Positions 6,503 through 17,246 of a DNA stretch of 64,000 nt are shown here, piece after piece. Source of the DNA: Bacteroides sp. 43_108 (lineage in GTDB: Bacteria > Bacteroidota > Bacteroidia > Bacteroidales > Bacteroidaceae); assembly GCA_001915545.1 (NCBI GenBank), contig MNQS01000105.1, forward strand, positions 38,379-102,378, written 5' to 3'. The notes beneath the pieces are model-generated. The model saw only the letters and a list, made by a program, of their open reading frames with translations. It ran no database searches and was not told where the DNA came from. A program made the translations under genes and the position numbers. The first letter of the stretch is position 1; every line of letters begins with the position of its first letter.

Positions 6503-7609
6503 TTATGAATCATCCAGTGAATCAAGCGGATTGGGTATGCTTGACTTGTGTGCGCTCGTTACATGAAGATAGATTGAGGTAGTCTTGATGTCATTATGCC
6601 CCAGCAGTTCCTGTATGGTTCTCAGGTCTGTTCCTTGCTCCAGCAGGTGCGTGGCAAACGAATGGCGAAGCATGTGTACATGTACCCGGTGCTTGATTCC
6701 GGCACGGCTGGCGGCTTCTTTCAGTATCTTTACCAGCGCACTTGCGGAATACTGTTCTCCGGGTGTCTCTCCCTCGAACAGCCATTTCTGCGGACGGTAC
6801 TCCTTGAAATATTCCCTCAGATCCTTCAGCAGCTTTTCCGACAGCAGCGAATACCGGCATTTTCGTCCTTTGCCCATGATACGCACAAGCATCCTTTCGC
6901 TTATGATGTCCTTCGGGGTGAGGTTCAGCAGCTCGCTCCGCCGTAATCCGGCTGAGTATATCAATGAAATCATGCAGCGGTGCTTCCGGTTCGACAGGCA
7001 CGCGAGGATACGGGCCACCTCATTACGGCTCAGCACTTCGGGCAGTGACTTGTATTCCTTCGCGCGGGTAATGCCGCCATAGTATTGGCGCTGTCCGCCC
7101 TTTACCTGCTCGTAGTAGAACTTGATGGCGTTGATGCGCATGTTCTGCTGCGATACCGATATTTTCTTTTCGTTTACAAGATAGAGGATATATTTGTTGA
7201 TGTCAGCCACTTTCAGGCGGTCGATGTTGCGGCCTTTATGGTATTCCATAAAGTCGCTGAAATAGGCACGATAGGTTTTTATGGTCGATGGGCTGTACCG
7301 TTTCCGCTCCAGTAGTTCAAGATAGCCTTCCGGCAGTGTGTATTCCCTTTTGGGTTTGGGATGCCTTACATAAACTCTGCTGTAATCAATATAGGCGTGC
7401 GGGGAATAGCGGTCGTAGAAATCCGATAGCCTGAAAATGGCTGCCGGTATGTAGGCTGAACCATTATCTGCCATTTCCACATCGGCGTCCAGGACGAGCA
7501 GCTGAGATATGTCTCCATTGCCTGCATACTCTATCCGTATGTAGTCCGCACCGTCCTTCTTATCTTTGTACAGAACGATGTTTTCTCTCTGTCGCTGAAC
7601 ATTGTCCAT
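6503..7609 (-). CDS. XerD-like tyrosine recombinase of the cassette array
   Basis: A 368-residue tyrosine recombinase. Residues ~90-175 form the SAM-like core-binding domain (RYSPSTIKTYRAYFSDF), and the catalytic domain has Arg223 (GLRRSE), Lys247 (GKGRK), His312-x-x-Arg315 (HMLRHSFATHLL), His338 (LLGHND) and Tyr347 (SIYLHV), so all catalytic residues are present. The end PNPLDSL resembles the C-terminus of integron integrases, but the extra helix that IntI proteins carry between the second Arg block and the Lys region is missing. It has an ~85-residue N-terminal extension of unknown role. A TATATTTG promoter box lies 26-33 bases upstream with an inverted repeat over the -33 region. It probably moves the palindrome-bounded units; alternatively it is the accessory recombinase of an IS91-type element. 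Confidence 0.85.
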   Translation of the reverse strand: MDNVQRQRENIVLYKDKKDGADYIRIEYAGNGDISQLLVLDADVEMADNGSAYIPAAIFRLSDFYDRYSPHAYIDYSRVYVRHPKPKREYTLPEGYLELLERKRYSPSTIKTYRAYFSDFMEYHKGRNIDRLKVADINKYILYLVNEKKISVSQQNMRINAIKFYYEQVKGGQRQYYGGITRAKEYKSLPEVLSRNEVARILACLSNRKHRCMISLIYSAGLRRSELLNLTPKDIISERMLVRIMGKGRKCRYSLLSEKLLKDLREYFKEYRPQKWLFEGETPGEQYSASALVKILKEAASRAGIKHRVHVHMLRHSFATHLLEQGTDLRTIQELLGHNDIKTTSIYLHVTSAHKSSIPNPLDSLDDS

Positions 7610-7634
7610 ATTGCTGAAAGTAAACTCATTGCTG

Positions 7635-7674
7635 CAAATATAAATAAAAGGAACGTAAAAACCAACTGATTGGT
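7635..7674 (-). promoter_or_regulatory. Recombinase promoter with overlapping inverted repeat
   Basis: On the minus strand a TATATTTG box (7635-7642) fits the Bacteroides TAnnTTTG -7 element. A TTGG at 7662-7665 is at -33 distance. The -33 element lies inside ACCAACTGATTGGT (7661-7674), an inverted repeat (ACCAA/TTGGT) of the size bound by TetR-family dimers. The tetR gene ends 69 bases upstream. Confidence 0.55.
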
Positions 7675-7742
7675 TGGTTTTATTGTGTTAAAACTCTGCA
7701 CTTGTAGGATATATAGGAACCGTTCTGGTTGAAAACCCGGTT

Positions 7743-8357
7743 TCAGGCTTTAATCAGCGAGTAGATGAAATGTAGTTTTTTTGACAGTTGCTTGATATTC
7801 AAACCTTGAAGGAAAGAATGTTCAAAGGAGATACCGAAAAATACTTGCCAGAACATCGAAGCGGCTTCTTCCACATCCACGTCCTGCCGGATTTCCCCAT
7901 TCTCTTTTGCCCTTTGGATGGCGGATTTCCATAATTGGTAGTTCTGCTTGAATATGTCAGCTATTTTCTTTTCCGCATTGGGATAATATAACCGTACCTG
8001 CATCAGCAGATGGTAATAGTAAAAATTGAAGCTGCACCCGTATGGATTACTGTTATCAAGCAGACGTCCGAGGTTGTTCATGGTTCTTTCCACTCCGGCT
8101 ATATACTGGTCGATAAACTCCGGGAACGAACCTGCTGTAAATTGGAACTTGTTTTCCAACTGCTGGGTATGGAATACATATTTGTCCACAACTGCCACGA
8201 ACAAATCCTGTTTGAACGGGAAATAATACACCAGTCCGGCTTTTGACAGGCCGCAGGCTTTGGCTATTTCCATCTGGGTTGCTTTCTCATAATTCATTTT
8301 GGCGAATACCTGCAAGGCCTTTTCCAATACTTCTTCCCTGTTTGTAAACATACGCAT
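7743..8357 (-). CDS. TetR/AcrR-family transcriptional regulator
   Basis: A 204-residue repressor. The N-terminal helix-turn-helix is clear at residues ~8-50 (EKALQVFAKMNYEKATQMEIAKACGLSK is the family pattern, followed by GLVYYFPFKQDLF). The remainder is a helical ligand-binding domain of normal length. The ligand is not predictable. The gene is on the same strand as the recombinase and just upstream of its promoter, which holds a TetR-sized inverted repeat, so it may repress the recombinase. TetR regulators are also common passengers next to efflux genes, but none is present here. Confidence 0.85.
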   Translation of the reverse strand: MRMFTNREEVLEKALQVFAKMNYEKATQMEIAKACGLSKAGLVYYFPFKQDLFVAVVDKYVFHTQQLENKFQFTAGSFPEFIDQYIAGVERTMNNLGRLLDNSNPYGCSFNFYYYHLLMQVRLYYPNAEKKIADIFKQNYQLWKSAIQRAKENGEIRQDVDVEEAASMFWQVFFGISFEHSFLQGLNIKQLSKKLHFIYSLIKA

Positions 8358-8469
8358 CCATTTTTGTTTCAGTTACGAAGATACGGATTTTCTCTTTTCA
8401 AACAGTTGTATGCCAGTGTTTTTTTATTGTCATAAAATAAAACGGATGTCTTGTAATACATTTCTTCAT

Positions 8470-8520
8470 TGAAAAAAGTACGGGCGGCCGCCTCGCTTCA
8501 TGCAAAGGCAGTCGCCCGTG
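8470..8520 (-). terminator. Intrinsic terminator after the methylase-helicase gene
   Basis: On the minus strand GGGCGACTGCC and GGCGGCCGCCC form a GC-rich stem followed by a TACTTTTTTC run, 20-70 bases after the stop at 8543. Confidence 0.75.
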
Positions 8521-8542
8521 GTCATTACCGGACAATGCGGAA

Positions 8543-11500
8543 CTACAGCTTCATGCCCTTCGGTTCCGTCAGCCCCGGTCTTCCGATAACCAGATGGCTG
8601 CGCACGAAGTCCGCGTGCGGGCTTTCCGTCTGCTGTTCCGTCTGTTTCTTCTCGCTGCCTTGCCGGTTCTCTTCCGTGCTTTCCGGCGTCGGCGGAGCCA
8701 GCTCCAGCTGTATCTTGCGGTCCAGTGCAGCGAGTTCTGATTTAAGCTGTTTCAGCTCGTCCTCCTTCTTCCATGTCTTTCCGGCAATCTCCTGCAACTG
8801 CGGGATTTCACGCTCCAGCGTGGCGATCTTTTCCTTGTACTGGTCGATGATGCCCGGTATCCTTTCCAGTGCGTTCAGGAAATTCGTGGCGGCGGCATGT
8901 GTGTCAGCCATTGCCAGATGCCCGTTGTTGTAGGTGTACTTGTAATTGCCTTCTATGACAAAGCGGTTGTCGATAAACTCCAGACCTTCTTTGAGCGTCC
9001 TTTCGCTGACCACCTTGATGGGGAAGCCGTACAGTTCGCCCACACGCTTGTACTGTCCGCCGGTCGTGGCGTTCTTCGCTATCTCCTGCAGGCGTTTGCC
9101 GATGGATTTTTCATCCGTCTGTTCCAGTCCGTCCACCCGTATCGGATTCAGGCGGTTGCCGTCCATGTCGGTCTGTACCGCTGCCGTAAACTTTTCCCAG
9201 TCTTCCGTCATACCCCTGGCTTTCTCTGTCGAGTCGGACAATGTGGCGGTTTTGGATTCAAGTTTCCGTTCGGTTTCGCGTCTGCCCTTGTTGAACGATT
9301 TGCGTTCACCCTCCAGCGAGGCTATCTTTTTCTCCAGCTTCGCCTTCTCCAGCAGGTCGGTGTTTCCCGACAGTATCGCCATGTATTCCGAAAAATTCAT
9401 GCCCGATTTCTCGTCCATCGCTCCCTCGTCTATGGTTCTCGCGCCCATTGCGCCGCTCTTCAGCTGACTGATGAACGTCTGCTTGCAGTGCAGCAGGTTG
9501 AACTTGTACGAATCCAGTGATTTTTCCACCGCATAGATGATGACATCCACATTATTGCCGGCAAAATGCTTGGCGATCTCGTTTCCCGCACGCACACCAC
9601 GCCCGTCACGCTGTGCAAGGTCGGACGGGCGCCACGGTGTGTCAAGATGATGGATGGCCACACATCGTTTCTGTGCGTTCACACCCGTACCCAGCATACT
9701 CGTCGAGCCGAACAGTACACGCACCGAACCTTCATTCATGGCGGCAATCACCGCCTTGCGTGCCTTTTCCGTCTTGCACTCCTGTATGAACCGGATTTCC
9801 TGTGCCGGTATGCCGTGGTCCTCCATCAGCTTGAGCTTGATTTCGCTGTACACGTTCCAGCCTTCTCCCGTCTGGTAGGTTCCCAGATCCGAAAACACGA
9901 ACTGCGTTCCTTTCTGTGCTTCATACCTGCGGTAGTATTCCGCTATCATCCTTGCGCAGTGGCTCGCTTTGTTGTCCGGGTGGTCTTCATATTCCGGGTC
10001 TATCATACGCATGTCCAGTGCCATCTTCCTTGCGTAGTCCGTGGCGATGAGCATCTTCGCCTTTTCCTCCGTTTCCGACAGTTTTCCGCGTCCCAGCAGT
10101 GTGGCGTCGCCCGTCTTGGCAAATTCCATAAGCTGTTTGATGAAATATTCCTGGTCGGGCGTGGGCGGTATGTTGTGCAGTATCTCGTTCTTGTGCGGAC
10201 GGTCCACGCCCACATCCTCCGCCGTGCGGTAGTCCGTGATTTCGTTGTAGAACGCCGCCAGCTCCGGCACTTTGATGAAGTAGCGGAAGCGTTCCTTCTG
10301 CACGATGTTATTCGTCACATTGAACTCGAAATCCGTCGTCTTCTTGGCGAAGATTGCCGCCCATGCGTCAAAGCATCGGATATCCTGCCTTTCCAGCTCC
10401 TTCGGACGCAGATACTTGAAAAGCAGGTACAGCTCCGTCAGCGAGTTGCTGATGGTCGTGCCCGACAGGAACGTCGCTCCCAGATCTTTTCCCGTCCGCT
10501 CCTGAATGGTGCGGATGGCAAACAGCAGGTTCAGTGCCTTCTGGCTGCCTTCCGAGTTTCCCAGCCCCGCCACACGGTCATGCCTTGTGTTGAACGTCAG
10601 GTTCTTGAACTGGTGCGACTCGTCTATGAAAATATGGTCGATGCCCATCTGCCTGAAGTCCACCACATCGTCCGTCCTCGACTTTATCGCATGTTCCACC
10701 TTCTCCAGCTTGGCTTGCAGGTTGAACTTGCGTTTCTCCAGTCCTCTCAGCATCGCACGCGACACGTCCTTGCCCTGCGAGCGCAGCACTTCCAGATTTT
10801 CCTCCACCGTATCCAGCTCTGCCTGCAGGATGCGTTGTTGCAGTTCCGGCGACTGCGGGATTTTTCCGAACTGGTCATGCGACATGATGATGCAGTCATA
10901 GTCATTGTTCTTGATGTTGTTGAAGAACCGAACGCGGTTGGCAGCTGAAAAGTCCTTTTCCGAGGCATACAGGATACGTGCGTTCGGATAGGCCGTCTGA
11001 TAGGTCGCCGCAATTTCGGAGACATTCGCCTTCAGCCCGATAATCATCGGTTTGTGGGCAAGCCGGAGACGTTTCATTTCATGTGCTGCGATGCACATGA
11101 TCAGCGTCTTGCCGGTTCCCACCTCATGGTCGCAGATCCCGCCTCCGTTCTGTTTCAGCATCCAGACACAATCCTTCTGCGATGGGTAGATGCTTTTCAC
11201 GCCCCGGCTTTCCAGCCCCTTCATGTTCAGGTCGGGAAATGTCTGGTGCGAGCCGTCATATTTCGGTCGAACGAAGCAGTTGAACTTCCGGTTATACATG
11301 GTCGTCAGACGCTCCTTGAACTGTGGCGACTGTTCCTCCAGCCACTCAGTAAAGCCGTTGCGGATTTCGTCAATCTTTGCGTTGGCGAGCTGGATGCCCT
11401 CACTGTCGCGTGCCTTGATGTCGTTTCCGTTCTCGTCCTCGCCGACCTTCTTCATCATGTCGGGGCAGGTGTTGTGCAGAGCGTGTTTCAGCAGACTCAT

Positions 11501-14437
11501 GCCGTCATAGTTCCGGTAATAGCCCTTTACACAGAACTCCTCCCATATTTTCATGTTCTTGTAGGCACATGCCACCGAAAACTCGTCAAGGCTCGGCGAA
11601 TAGGAGATTTTCACTTCCGTGTCAAACAGATGGCTCATGTAGGCGGCATAGATGCCTGTCGGAATCCATCGCTCGCCGAAATTGAAGTCCAGTTCCTCAA
11701 AACCGATACGCTGCGGCGTGGCGGCTTTCAGGGCTTCAAGAGACTGCTCCGCATCCGCAAGCCGCTCATGTCCGGGATGGTCGTTTATCCATTCTTCCAC
11801 ACGCTCCGCCTTGTCTATCACGTTTCCGGCAATGAATCGGTCCTTTATCTCATAGCCCGAAACAAGCGGGTTGTAATAGATACGTCCCTGCAGGGCTCCG
11901 AGCAGTTCCTCTTCCGTGCTGTCGGTAATGGCACGCATGAAGTCGAGGTCTATGCCGCCATATCTGTTGAGCGAGGCGGACAGGGCTTCTTCGGGCGACC
12001 CGGCATTGACATATGTTTCCACCGAAAAGGAAACGGGACGCTCGAAAATGTCCGCCTTCACGAATTTCCCCTCTTCGGCACGTTCCAGTGCAAGGACGTC
12101 ACGCCCGGAGGCATCCATCATCAGAAGTTTTGCATTCTGTCTGGCGTTCAGGTTACCGTAACGCATCACGAACTCGTCATAGGACACGTTCAGGTATTCA
12201 CGCTGACGGCTGTCCTCCGTCCGGTTTTCCGCCTCATTCCGGTACAGGCGTTCATAGGCGTCACGGATGGATATATACAGCAGGGCCTTTTCCTTCTGGT
12301 AGCCTTTCAGGTCAAGCGGGTGGAAGGTGGCTCCATAGGGGGTGATGTCCCTCAGATACCCGACGGCGGTCCCTTCCGCCACCATTGAGCCGTCACGGTG
12401 ATGGGCTTCCACCGTCCCGCTGTACGGGTGCGGTGTCAGGTCGGCAGCTTCCTCCTTGGCAGGTTTCGTATCATATTCCGGGAACAGCGAAGCGGAAGTT
12501 GTTCCCGTCTGTCCGGACTGTACGGACGGATTCTCAGCCGTAGCGGTCATGCCTTCCGGCAATGGGCTTTCATCTTCCGGCGCCTGTTCTGACCCGTGTG
12601 TCATGTCAGCCTGCTGCACCGGCCGGGAATCCGACGATGGCACAAACGCTGGGTCGAGGGTGTCCTTCATGCCGGACTTTGCAAGCAGTTCCTGTCTGTG
12701 TTTCTCCGCCTCATGCCTGAGCTGAATACGCACTTCGGGGGTAAGGTGCATCATGGTTTCGTAAAAACCGTTGATGGGCGGGTTTTCCTCCCAGTCTATA
12801 TCCGCATATATGTCGTCCGGATGGGCCTGGGCTGCCGTTTCTTTGGATTCTGCATCTTCCGTTTTCACATCTTCCGTCTTTTCACCTTCAGTCTCCTTTT
12901 GCGGGGAAACGGCGGCTGCACCTGCCGTTTCACCCGTAACCTTCGGCGTAACCTGTGCCTGTTTCTTGCCGTTCTTGTCCTTTGACTTGGCTGCGGACTT
13001 TTTCTTTTTGCCCGAAAGGGCCTGATTGCGTTCCTCTTCCGTATATTCCCACAGGTCAAAGAGTGTCAGCTGCACGGTTGGAGCCTGTTCCGGCTCATGC
13101 GTCCCGGTCTCCTGTCTTTCCGTAACCGGTTGTGCCTTTTCTTCTGTCGCTGCATCCCTGTTCTCCGGTTGCTGCCGGACGGGGTCAGGTTCGGGAACTG
13201 ACCTTTCCGCCTTCACTGTTTCAGTTTCCGGCATGGAGATGCTCATGGCGGATTGTACGGTCTGTTCCGCTGCTGTCCTGCGTCCATGATAAAGTTCCAT
13301 GTCCAGACGTTTGCGCAAGTCCTCCGCAAGCATCCTGCCCAGGTCTGCCGCAATACCTTCCACACCTCCGCTGTGCGTATATATCATGGCGGGCTTTCCG
13401 TACGGGTCGGTACCCCTCTTCGCATCGGTATGTACGATACGTTCCGTGTGGTAGGCGAAATAGGCGTTCTCCGTCAGTCCGCCGTTATGTTCCGTCTGTA
13501 TGATGGTCAGTACCCTCTCTTCCTGTGTCAGTTCCTTCTTTTGCAGGTCTTTTTGCAGGATGATCAGGTCGCTGCCGGCTTCCGTGCCCGCATTGTCGGT
13601 GAACAGGTTGTTGGGCAGGCGGATTGCCGATACCAGATTCGCCTTGCTGAACATCTCGTTCCTGACGGATACCTTCGAGCTGTTCAATACCCCCTGCGAG
13701 GTGATGAACGCCACGATGCCGCCGTCACGCACCGCATCCAGACCTTTCAGGAAGAAATAGTCATGGATGGCTTTCTGTGCCGAACGTCTGCCAAAGGATG
13801 CGCTGCGGCTGAACTCCGCATCGAACACTCCGAAATCCCCGAAAGGGATATTGGAGATGGCAAGGTCAAAATGGTTCAGAAACGGCTTTTCGATTTTCTC
13901 GAAACCCATCGTGCGGATTTTCTGTTCCGGGTAAAGACAGCCCAGCAGCTTGCCCGTCAGCAGGTCCTTCTCGAAAGCCATCACATCCGCCTGCGGCTGG
14001 TATTGCAGCACCGCATCCACGAAAGCGCCCGTCCCGGCGGACGGTTCCAGTACGCGGTCGGGACGCACCTTGCGGTCATACAGGGCTTCCGTTATTGCAC
14101 CCGTAACCTCCGCCGGCGTATAGAAGGCTGTCAATACCGATGATTTCAGCGAGTCCACATAACTTTTGTATTCCCTTTCATCCCGGCTGTTCTCACGGAT
14201 CAGCCGGTGCAGTTCGATGGTCGGGGCAAACAGGTCGAGGTCAGATTTCGCCCAATGGACGGCATCCGTCAGTTCTCTGGCGGGATTCAGTATGCACTTC
14301 AGTCCTCCGAAGCCGCAATACCTTTCCAGCAGCACACGTTCACGCGCGGTGGGCGTGCGCTGTTCCTTCTCCAGTGTGAATGCCGTCCGTATCGCCTCGA
14401 TGTTGTCGCGCAGTTTCTGCTTGCGGTTAAATGCCAT
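8543..14437 (-). CDS. N6-adenine DNA methylase / SNF2-type helicase fusion of conjugative elements
   Basis: A 1964-residue protein. The N-terminal methyltransferase has the SAM motif EPSAGTGAF (131-139) and the catalytic motif NIPF (196-199), a variant of the usual (N/D)PPY/F. A low-complexity, charged linker (about 390-620) follows. The C-terminal half is a helicase with Walker A GTGKT (about residue 1105), DESH box (about 1270), a GTGVNAQKR segment and a [11 protein letters not shown] motif VI, then a coiled region. Such proteins are conserved in Bacteroides conjugative elements next to DUF1896 and topoisomerase genes. A role in DNA modification or in protecting the entering element is plausible but not shown by sequence. 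The ATG overlaps the end of the DUF1896 gene by 11 bases, so the two are co-translated. Confidence 0.85.
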   Translation of the reverse strand: MAFNRKQKLRDNIEAIRTAFTLEKEQRTPTARERVLLERYCGFGGLKCILNPARELTDAVHWAKSDLDLFAPTIELHRLIRENSRDEREYKSYVDSLKSSVLTAFYTPAEVTGAITEALYDRKVRPDRVLEPSAGTGAFVDAVLQYQPQADVMAFEKDLLTGKLLGCLYPEQKIRTMGFEKIEKPFLNHFDLAISNIPFGDFGVFDAEFSRSASFGRRSAQKAIHDYFFLKGLDAVRDGGIVAFITSQGVLNSSKVSVRNEMFSKANLVSAIRLPNNLFTDNAGTEAGSDLIILQKDLQKKELTQEERVLTIIQTEHNGGLTENAYFAYHTERIVHTDAKRGTDPYGKPAMIYTHSGGVEGIAADLGRMLAEDLRKRLDMELYHGRRTAAEQTVQSAMSISMPETETVKAERSVPEPDPVRQQPENRDAATEEKAQPVTERQETGTHEPEQAPTVQLTLFDLWEYTEEERNQALSGKKKKSAAKSKDKNGKKQAQVTPKVTGETAGAAAVSPQKETEGEKTEDVKTEDAESKETAAQAHPDDIYADIDWEENPPINGFYETMMHLTPEVRIQLRHEAEKHRQELLAKSGMKDTLDPAFVPSSDSRPVQQADMTHGSEQAPEDESPLPEGMTATAENPSVQSGQTGTTSASLFPEYDTKPAKEEAADLTPHPYSGTVEAHHRDGSMVAEGTAVGYLRDITPYGATFHPLDLKGYQKEKALLYISIRDAYERLYRNEAENRTEDSRQREYLNVSYDEFVMRYGNLNARQNAKLLMMDASGRDVLALERAEEGKFVKADIFERPVSFSVETYVNAGSPEEALSASLNRYGGIDLDFMRAITDSTEEELLGALQGRIYYNPLVSGYEIKDRFIAGNVIDKAERVEEWINDHPGHERLADAEQSLEALKAATPQRIGFEELDFNFGERWIPTGIYAAYMSHLFDTEVKISYSPSLDEFSVACAYKNMKIWEEFCVKGYYRNYDGMSLLKHALHNTCPDMMKKVGEDENGNDIKARDSEGIQLANAKIDEIRNGFTEWLEEQSPQFKERLTTMYNRKFNCFVRPKYDGSHQTFPDLNMKGLESRGVKSIYPSQKDCVWMLKQNGGGICDHEVGTGKTLIMCIAAHEMKRLRLAHKPMIIGLKANVSEIAATYQTAYPNARILYASEKDFSAANRVRFFNNIKNNDYDCIIMSHDQFGKIPQSPELQQRILQAELDTVEENLEVLRSQGKDVSRAMLRGLEKRKFNLQAKLEKVEHAIKSRTDDVVDFRQMGIDHIFIDESHQFKNLTFNTRHDRVAGLGNSEGSQKALNLLFAIRTIQERTGKDLGATFLSGTTISNSLTELYLLFKYLRPKELERQDIRCFDAWAAIFAKKTTDFEFNVTNNIVQKERFRYFIKVPELAAFYNEITDYRTAEDVGVDRPHKNEILHNIPPTPDQEYFIKQLMEFAKTGDATLLGRGKLSETEEKAKMLIATDYARKMALDMRMIDPEYEDHPDNKASHCARMIAEYYRRYEAQKGTQFVFSDLGTYQTGEGWNVYSEIKLKLMEDHGIPAQEIRFIQECKTEKARKAVIAAMNEGSVRVLFGSTSMLGTGVNAQKRCVAIHHLDTPWRPSDLAQRDGRGVRAGNEIAKHFAGNNVDVIIYAVEKSLDSYKFNLLHCKQTFISQLKSGAMGARTIDEGAMDEKSGMNFSEYMAILSGNTDLLEKAKLEKKIASLEGERKSFNKGRRETERKLESKTATLSDSTEKARGMTEDWEKFTAAVQTDMDGNRLNPIRVDGLEQTDEKSIGKRLQEIAKNATTGGQYKRVGELYGFPIKVVSERTLKEGLEFIDNRFVIEGNYKYTYNNGHLAMADTHAAATNFLNALERIPGIIDQYKEKIATLEREIPQLQEIAGKTWKKEDELKQLKSELAALDRKIQLELAPPTPESTEENRQGSEKKQTEQQTESPHADFVRSHLVIGRPGLTEPKGMKL

Positions 14438-14873
14438 ACTCCCTCAGGTAAAGGACGACGGCTCCCGTCAGCTCCGTATAGAGCAGGTCATAGTCGGACG
14501 ACAGGGCGAACTGGTCGTCTGACAGGTCGTAAATGGAGAATACGTTGCCCACAAGCGGCAGCAGTTTCTCTACGAAGCCCTCACGCGCGTCTTCCGGAAT
14601 CTCTTCATGAAACTCGCTTTCCACGACTTCACGCAGGATGGCGTATCGGGAATAGTGCAGGCCGTGGACGAGCGTGGACATGGCAATCTCCTGCGCACCG
14701 TCGGGAGTGTACCCCTCAAGCCTTGCACGCTCATAGGCTTCTGCGGCTTCATCGGCACGCGCCTTCACGAAGGCGGCATCGGAAGCCTGTTCAAACTTGT
14801 TTTCCTTGAGATAGTTCAGCAGATACAGACCGTAATAGGAAAGTTCGGTCTGTTCAAGATTCTTCTTGTTCAT
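14427..14873 (-). CDS. DUF1896 family protein
   Basis: A 148-residue acidic, helical protein starting [22 protein letters not shown]. It matches the DUF1896 proteins found next to methylase-helicases in Bacteroides conjugative elements (pattern [15 protein letters not shown], then [17 protein letters not shown] and a C-terminal [18 protein letters not shown]). Function unknown. The frame is open upstream to 14972, but that would translate a terminator-like hairpin. The ATG at 14873 is preceded by CACTAAATCC, a motif repeated before other genes of this element. It overlaps the methylase-helicase start by 11 bases. Confidence 0.8.
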   Translation of the reverse strand: MNKKNLEQTELSYYGLYLLNYLKENKFEQASDAAFVKARADEAAEAYERARLEGYTPDGAQEIAMSTLVHGLHYSRYAILREVVESEFHEEIPEDAREGFVEKLLPLVGNVFSIYDLSDDQFALSSDYDLLYTELTGAVVLYLREYGI

Positions 14874-14882
14874 TTTTACAAT

Positions 14883-14892
14883 GGATTTAGTG
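14883..14892 (-). promoter_or_regulatory. CACTAAATCC leader motif before the DUF1896 gene
   Basis: CACTAAATCC on the minus strand, 9 bases before the ATG. Same motif, same strand relative to the gene, occurs before topB and before the gene at 20065. An inverted copy lies at 14961-14970. Confidence 0.5.
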
Positions 14893-14927
14893 ATTTGACA
14901 AATGTCCGGATATACGGGGAAGGGGAA

Positions 14928-14970
14928 GAAAAAGGCACCCGGTATCCCTCCGAGTGCCACCACTAAATCC
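14928..14970 (-). terminator. Terminator-like hairpin between topB and DUF1896 gene
   Basis: On the minus strand GGCACTCGG (14958-14950) and CCGGGTGCC (14942-14934) form a stem followed by TTTTTCTT. The hairpin is bracketed by GGATTTAGTG (14970-14961) and CACTAAATCC (14892-14883), which could pair with each other, so an attenuator is possible. Confidence 0.6.
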
Positions 14971-15100
14971 AAAGTCTTGATCAGTATGATGATTTATGAA
15001 CCTTGAATCAGTGGCAAAGGTAGTCCAATCCGGATGAAATACGAAATAATTTCCGCTGATAATTCATCCGAAAGGCGGATTACCCCTTACTTCCCATTCC

Positions 15101-17191
15101 TCACTTTCTCTTTTTGGCGGATGCCGCACCGTCCTTTCTTTCCGGAAAGACAAAACCGGTGTTGAAGTCGGCATCAAAGACCAGGGCGGCATCGAAACGC
15201 TTGCCCTGCTTGTTTTTGAATCCCTTCAGGACACCCGTCTTTCCCTTTGTCAGCAGTTCCCTGATTTCATCGTCGGTAAGCATCCTGTTGGCTTTCAGCC
15301 TGAATATGGGCAGGCCGCATTCCGTGTTGTCGCATCGTACCACCTTGCCGAAGAACTGCATCCTGCCCGTTCCGCACTTGGGACACGTGCAGTCGGAATC
15401 CTTTTTCCCGAACAGCTTTTCGCACGACAGCAGTTCTGAGGTGATGGACGTCGCATATTCCTCAATCTCCTTGCGGAACTTTCCGGCAGGTACCTCTCCG
15501 CGTTCGATGCACGCCAGTTCCTTTTCCCATTCGCCGGTCATGGCTACGTCGGCAATGCGCATGGTCTTGACAATGGAATAGAGGGCAAGCCCTTTTTCTG
15601 TGGGCACAAGGCATTTCTTCTGCCTTGTCACATATTCGCGGGCAAAGAGCGTTTCAATGACGGAGGCACGGGTGGCGGGAGTTCCGATACCGCAGTCCTT
15701 CAGTGCCTGACGCAGTTCCTCGTCCTCGATTTCCCTGCCGGCCGTTTCCATCGCCGAGAGCAGGGTGGCTTCCGTATGGAGAGGCTTGGGCTTGGTCTTT
15801 CCTTCGGTCATGGAACAGCCGCTAAGGTGCAGCAGTTCCCCTTCTTTCCAGTCCGGAAGTATCGTCTCTTCCTGTTCTTCCTTGCAGACGGCACGCCATC
15901 CGGCCTGTTTCACTACATGACCTTTGGTTGAGAACACCACACCGGAACATTCCACCGTGACGGCTGTCACGTCCTTCACGCATTTTTCCGAAAAGGCTTC
16001 TATCATGCGTCCCGCTATCAGATGGTACACCTTGCTTTCATCTTCGGAAAGGAACAGGGGCTTTTCTCCCGTAACCAGCAGTGCGTGATGGTCTGTTACC
16101 TTGCTGTCATCAACGCTTCTTCGGGTAGGCTCCGGCTTTTGCGGGATTTTGCCGCTCCATTGTGAGAGCCTGCCGATGAAAGCCAGCAGTTTTGGTATTT
16201 CCGCAAAGACATCTTCCGGGATGTATCGGCTGCCGGTTCGGGGATAAGTGACGAGTTTCTTCTCATAAAGTTTCTGCGTGATGTCGAGTGTTTGCTCTGC
16301 CGTGAACCCGTACTTCGTGTTCGCATCCTTCTGGAGTGTGGTCAGGTCATACAGAAGCGGTGTTTCTTCGATTTTCTCCTTTCGTTCGACTTTCACGACA
16401 GTAGCCGTGTTGCTCTCCTTTACATTATTATATAGGGCTGTTGCGGTTGCCTTGTCCTTCCATTTCTCCACCGACGGCATTTTCACGACTCCGTCACTGT
16501 CCTGTACTTTTGCAGAGATATGCAGCTGCCAGAAGGCTTCGGGGGTGAAACGGCGGTTTTCCCAATAACGTTCACAGATCATCGCCAGTGTCGGCGTCTG
16601 GACACGTCCCACCGAGTAGGTTCCGCGTCCGGCTGCGATGGACAGTGCCTGCGTTCCGTTTATCCCCACCAGCCAGTCGGCTTCACTTCGGGCTTTGGCG
16701 GCATGGTAAAGGTTGTCATACTTGCTTCCGTCTTCAAGTTTTTTCAGTCCCTCACGGATAGCCTTGTCCGTCAGGCTGCTTATCCACAGACGCACGAACG
16801 GGACCGTACAGCCGATATAATGATAGAGGTATCGGAATATCAGCTCACCCTCGCGGCCGGCATCGGTCGCCACAATAATCTGCTCGCTGTCCTTGAACAG
16901 TCTGGTGATGATTTTTATCTGGGCGACCACGCTGCTGTCCGCCTTGTATCCTTTTTCCGTCCTTACCTGTCGGGGAACAAGCGTGAAGGTTTCGGGAATG
17001 ATGGGCAGGTTGCTGCGTACAAAGCCGTGCAGGTTGTATTCTTCCGGCATGGCGGGCTGGACAAGATGTCCGAATGCCCATGTCACATTATAACCGTTTC
17101 CAGTCAGATAACCTTCCTCTCGCTTGCCGGCACCCACGATGCGGGCGATTTCACGTGCCACACTGGGCTTTTCTGCTATGATTGTTTTCAT
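15101..17191 (-). CDS. topB: Type IA DNA topoisomerase III (Exc of CTnDOT-type elements)
   Basis: A 696-residue TopB/Exc. The toprim domain opens the protein (IIAEKPSVAREIA; acidic VATDAGREGELIFRYL near 105-120), the nucleophilic Tyr sits in LVTYPRTGSRYIPED (about 313), and a C-terminal zinc finger has CTCPKCG and CDNTECG. It relaxes supercoils by single-strand passage. In CTnDOT the corresponding exc gene lies in the excision operon xis2c-xis2d-orf3-exc, the order seen here. The leader of ~55 bases carries the CACTAAATCC motif 34 bases before the ATG. Length is normal for the family. Confidence 0.9.
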   Translation of the reverse strand: MKTIIAEKPSVAREIARIVGAGKREEGYLTGNGYNVTWAFGHLVQPAMPEEYNLHGFVRSNLPIIPETFTLVPRQVRTEKGYKADSSVVAQIKIITRLFKDSEQIIVATDAGREGELIFRYLYHYIGCTVPFVRLWISSLTDKAIREGLKKLEDGSKYDNLYHAAKARSEADWLVGINGTQALSIAAGRGTYSVGRVQTPTLAMICERYWENRRFTPEAFWQLHISAKVQDSDGVVKMPSVEKWKDKATATALYNNVKESNTATVVKVERKEKIEETPLLYDLTTLQKDANTKYGFTAEQTLDITQKLYEKKLVTYPRTGSRYIPEDVFAEIPKLLAFIGRLSQWSGKIPQKPEPTRRSVDDSKVTDHHALLVTGEKPLFLSEDESKVYHLIAGRMIEAFSEKCVKDVTAVTVECSGVVFSTKGHVVKQAGWRAVCKEEQEETILPDWKEGELLHLSGCSMTEGKTKPKPLHTEATLLSAMETAGREIEDEELRQALKDCGIGTPATRASVIETLFAREYVTRQKKCLVPTEKGLALYSIVKTMRIADVAMTGEWEKELACIERGEVPAGKFRKEIEEYATSITSELLSCEKLFGKKDSDCTCPKCGTGRMQFFGKVVRCDNTECGLPIFRLKANRMLTDDEIRELLTKGKTGVLKGFKNKQGKRFDAALVFDADFNTGFVFPERKDGAASAKKRK

Positions 17192-17225
17192 ACTGATTTG
17201 TTTTGATTCTATTTTTTATGTTTTT

Positions 17226-17235
17226 GGATTTAGTG
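17226..17235 (-). promoter_or_regulatory. CACTAAATCC leader motif before topB
   Basis: CACCACTAAATCC on the minus strand between orf3 and topB, 34 bases before the topB ATG. Shared with the leaders at 14883 and 20047. Confidence 0.45.
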
Positions 17236-17246
17236 GTGTGCGGGGA

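Larger units (their letters stand above)
1..7609 (-). mobile_element. Recombinase-associated immunity-gene cassette array (rAID-1-like), left end outside window
   Basis: A tyrosine recombinase (6503-7609) is followed on the same strand by a transposase unit and then by at least seven short, AT-rich genes (the last one partial), each separated by a 50-60 bp imperfect palindrome. Reading the minus strand, every unit starts with TTRNNN and ends with its reverse complement, as a circularised integron cassette would after insertion. Coding sequence fills the units almost edge to edge and there is no room for separate promoters. Two genes look like immunity proteins. The combination of XerD-like recombinase, repetitive intergenic sequence and arrayed immunity genes fits the rAID-1 loci known from gut Bacteroidales; that assignment is from family knowledge, and the cassette-end complementarity is seen directly. 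Confidence 0.7.

Noticed and set aside
6503..7609. Calling the recombinase a true integron integrase IntI
   Set aside because: It has the catalytic set and a similar C-terminus, but the additional IntI-specific helix between the Arg and Lys-His blocks is not there. XerD-like recombinase is the safer name.
8897..14809. Long open frames on the plus strand opposite the methylase-helicase gene
   Set aside because: They are antisense to a long gene with clear domains and are Arg/His/Cys-rich with no family resemblance, a product of GC-rich codon use.
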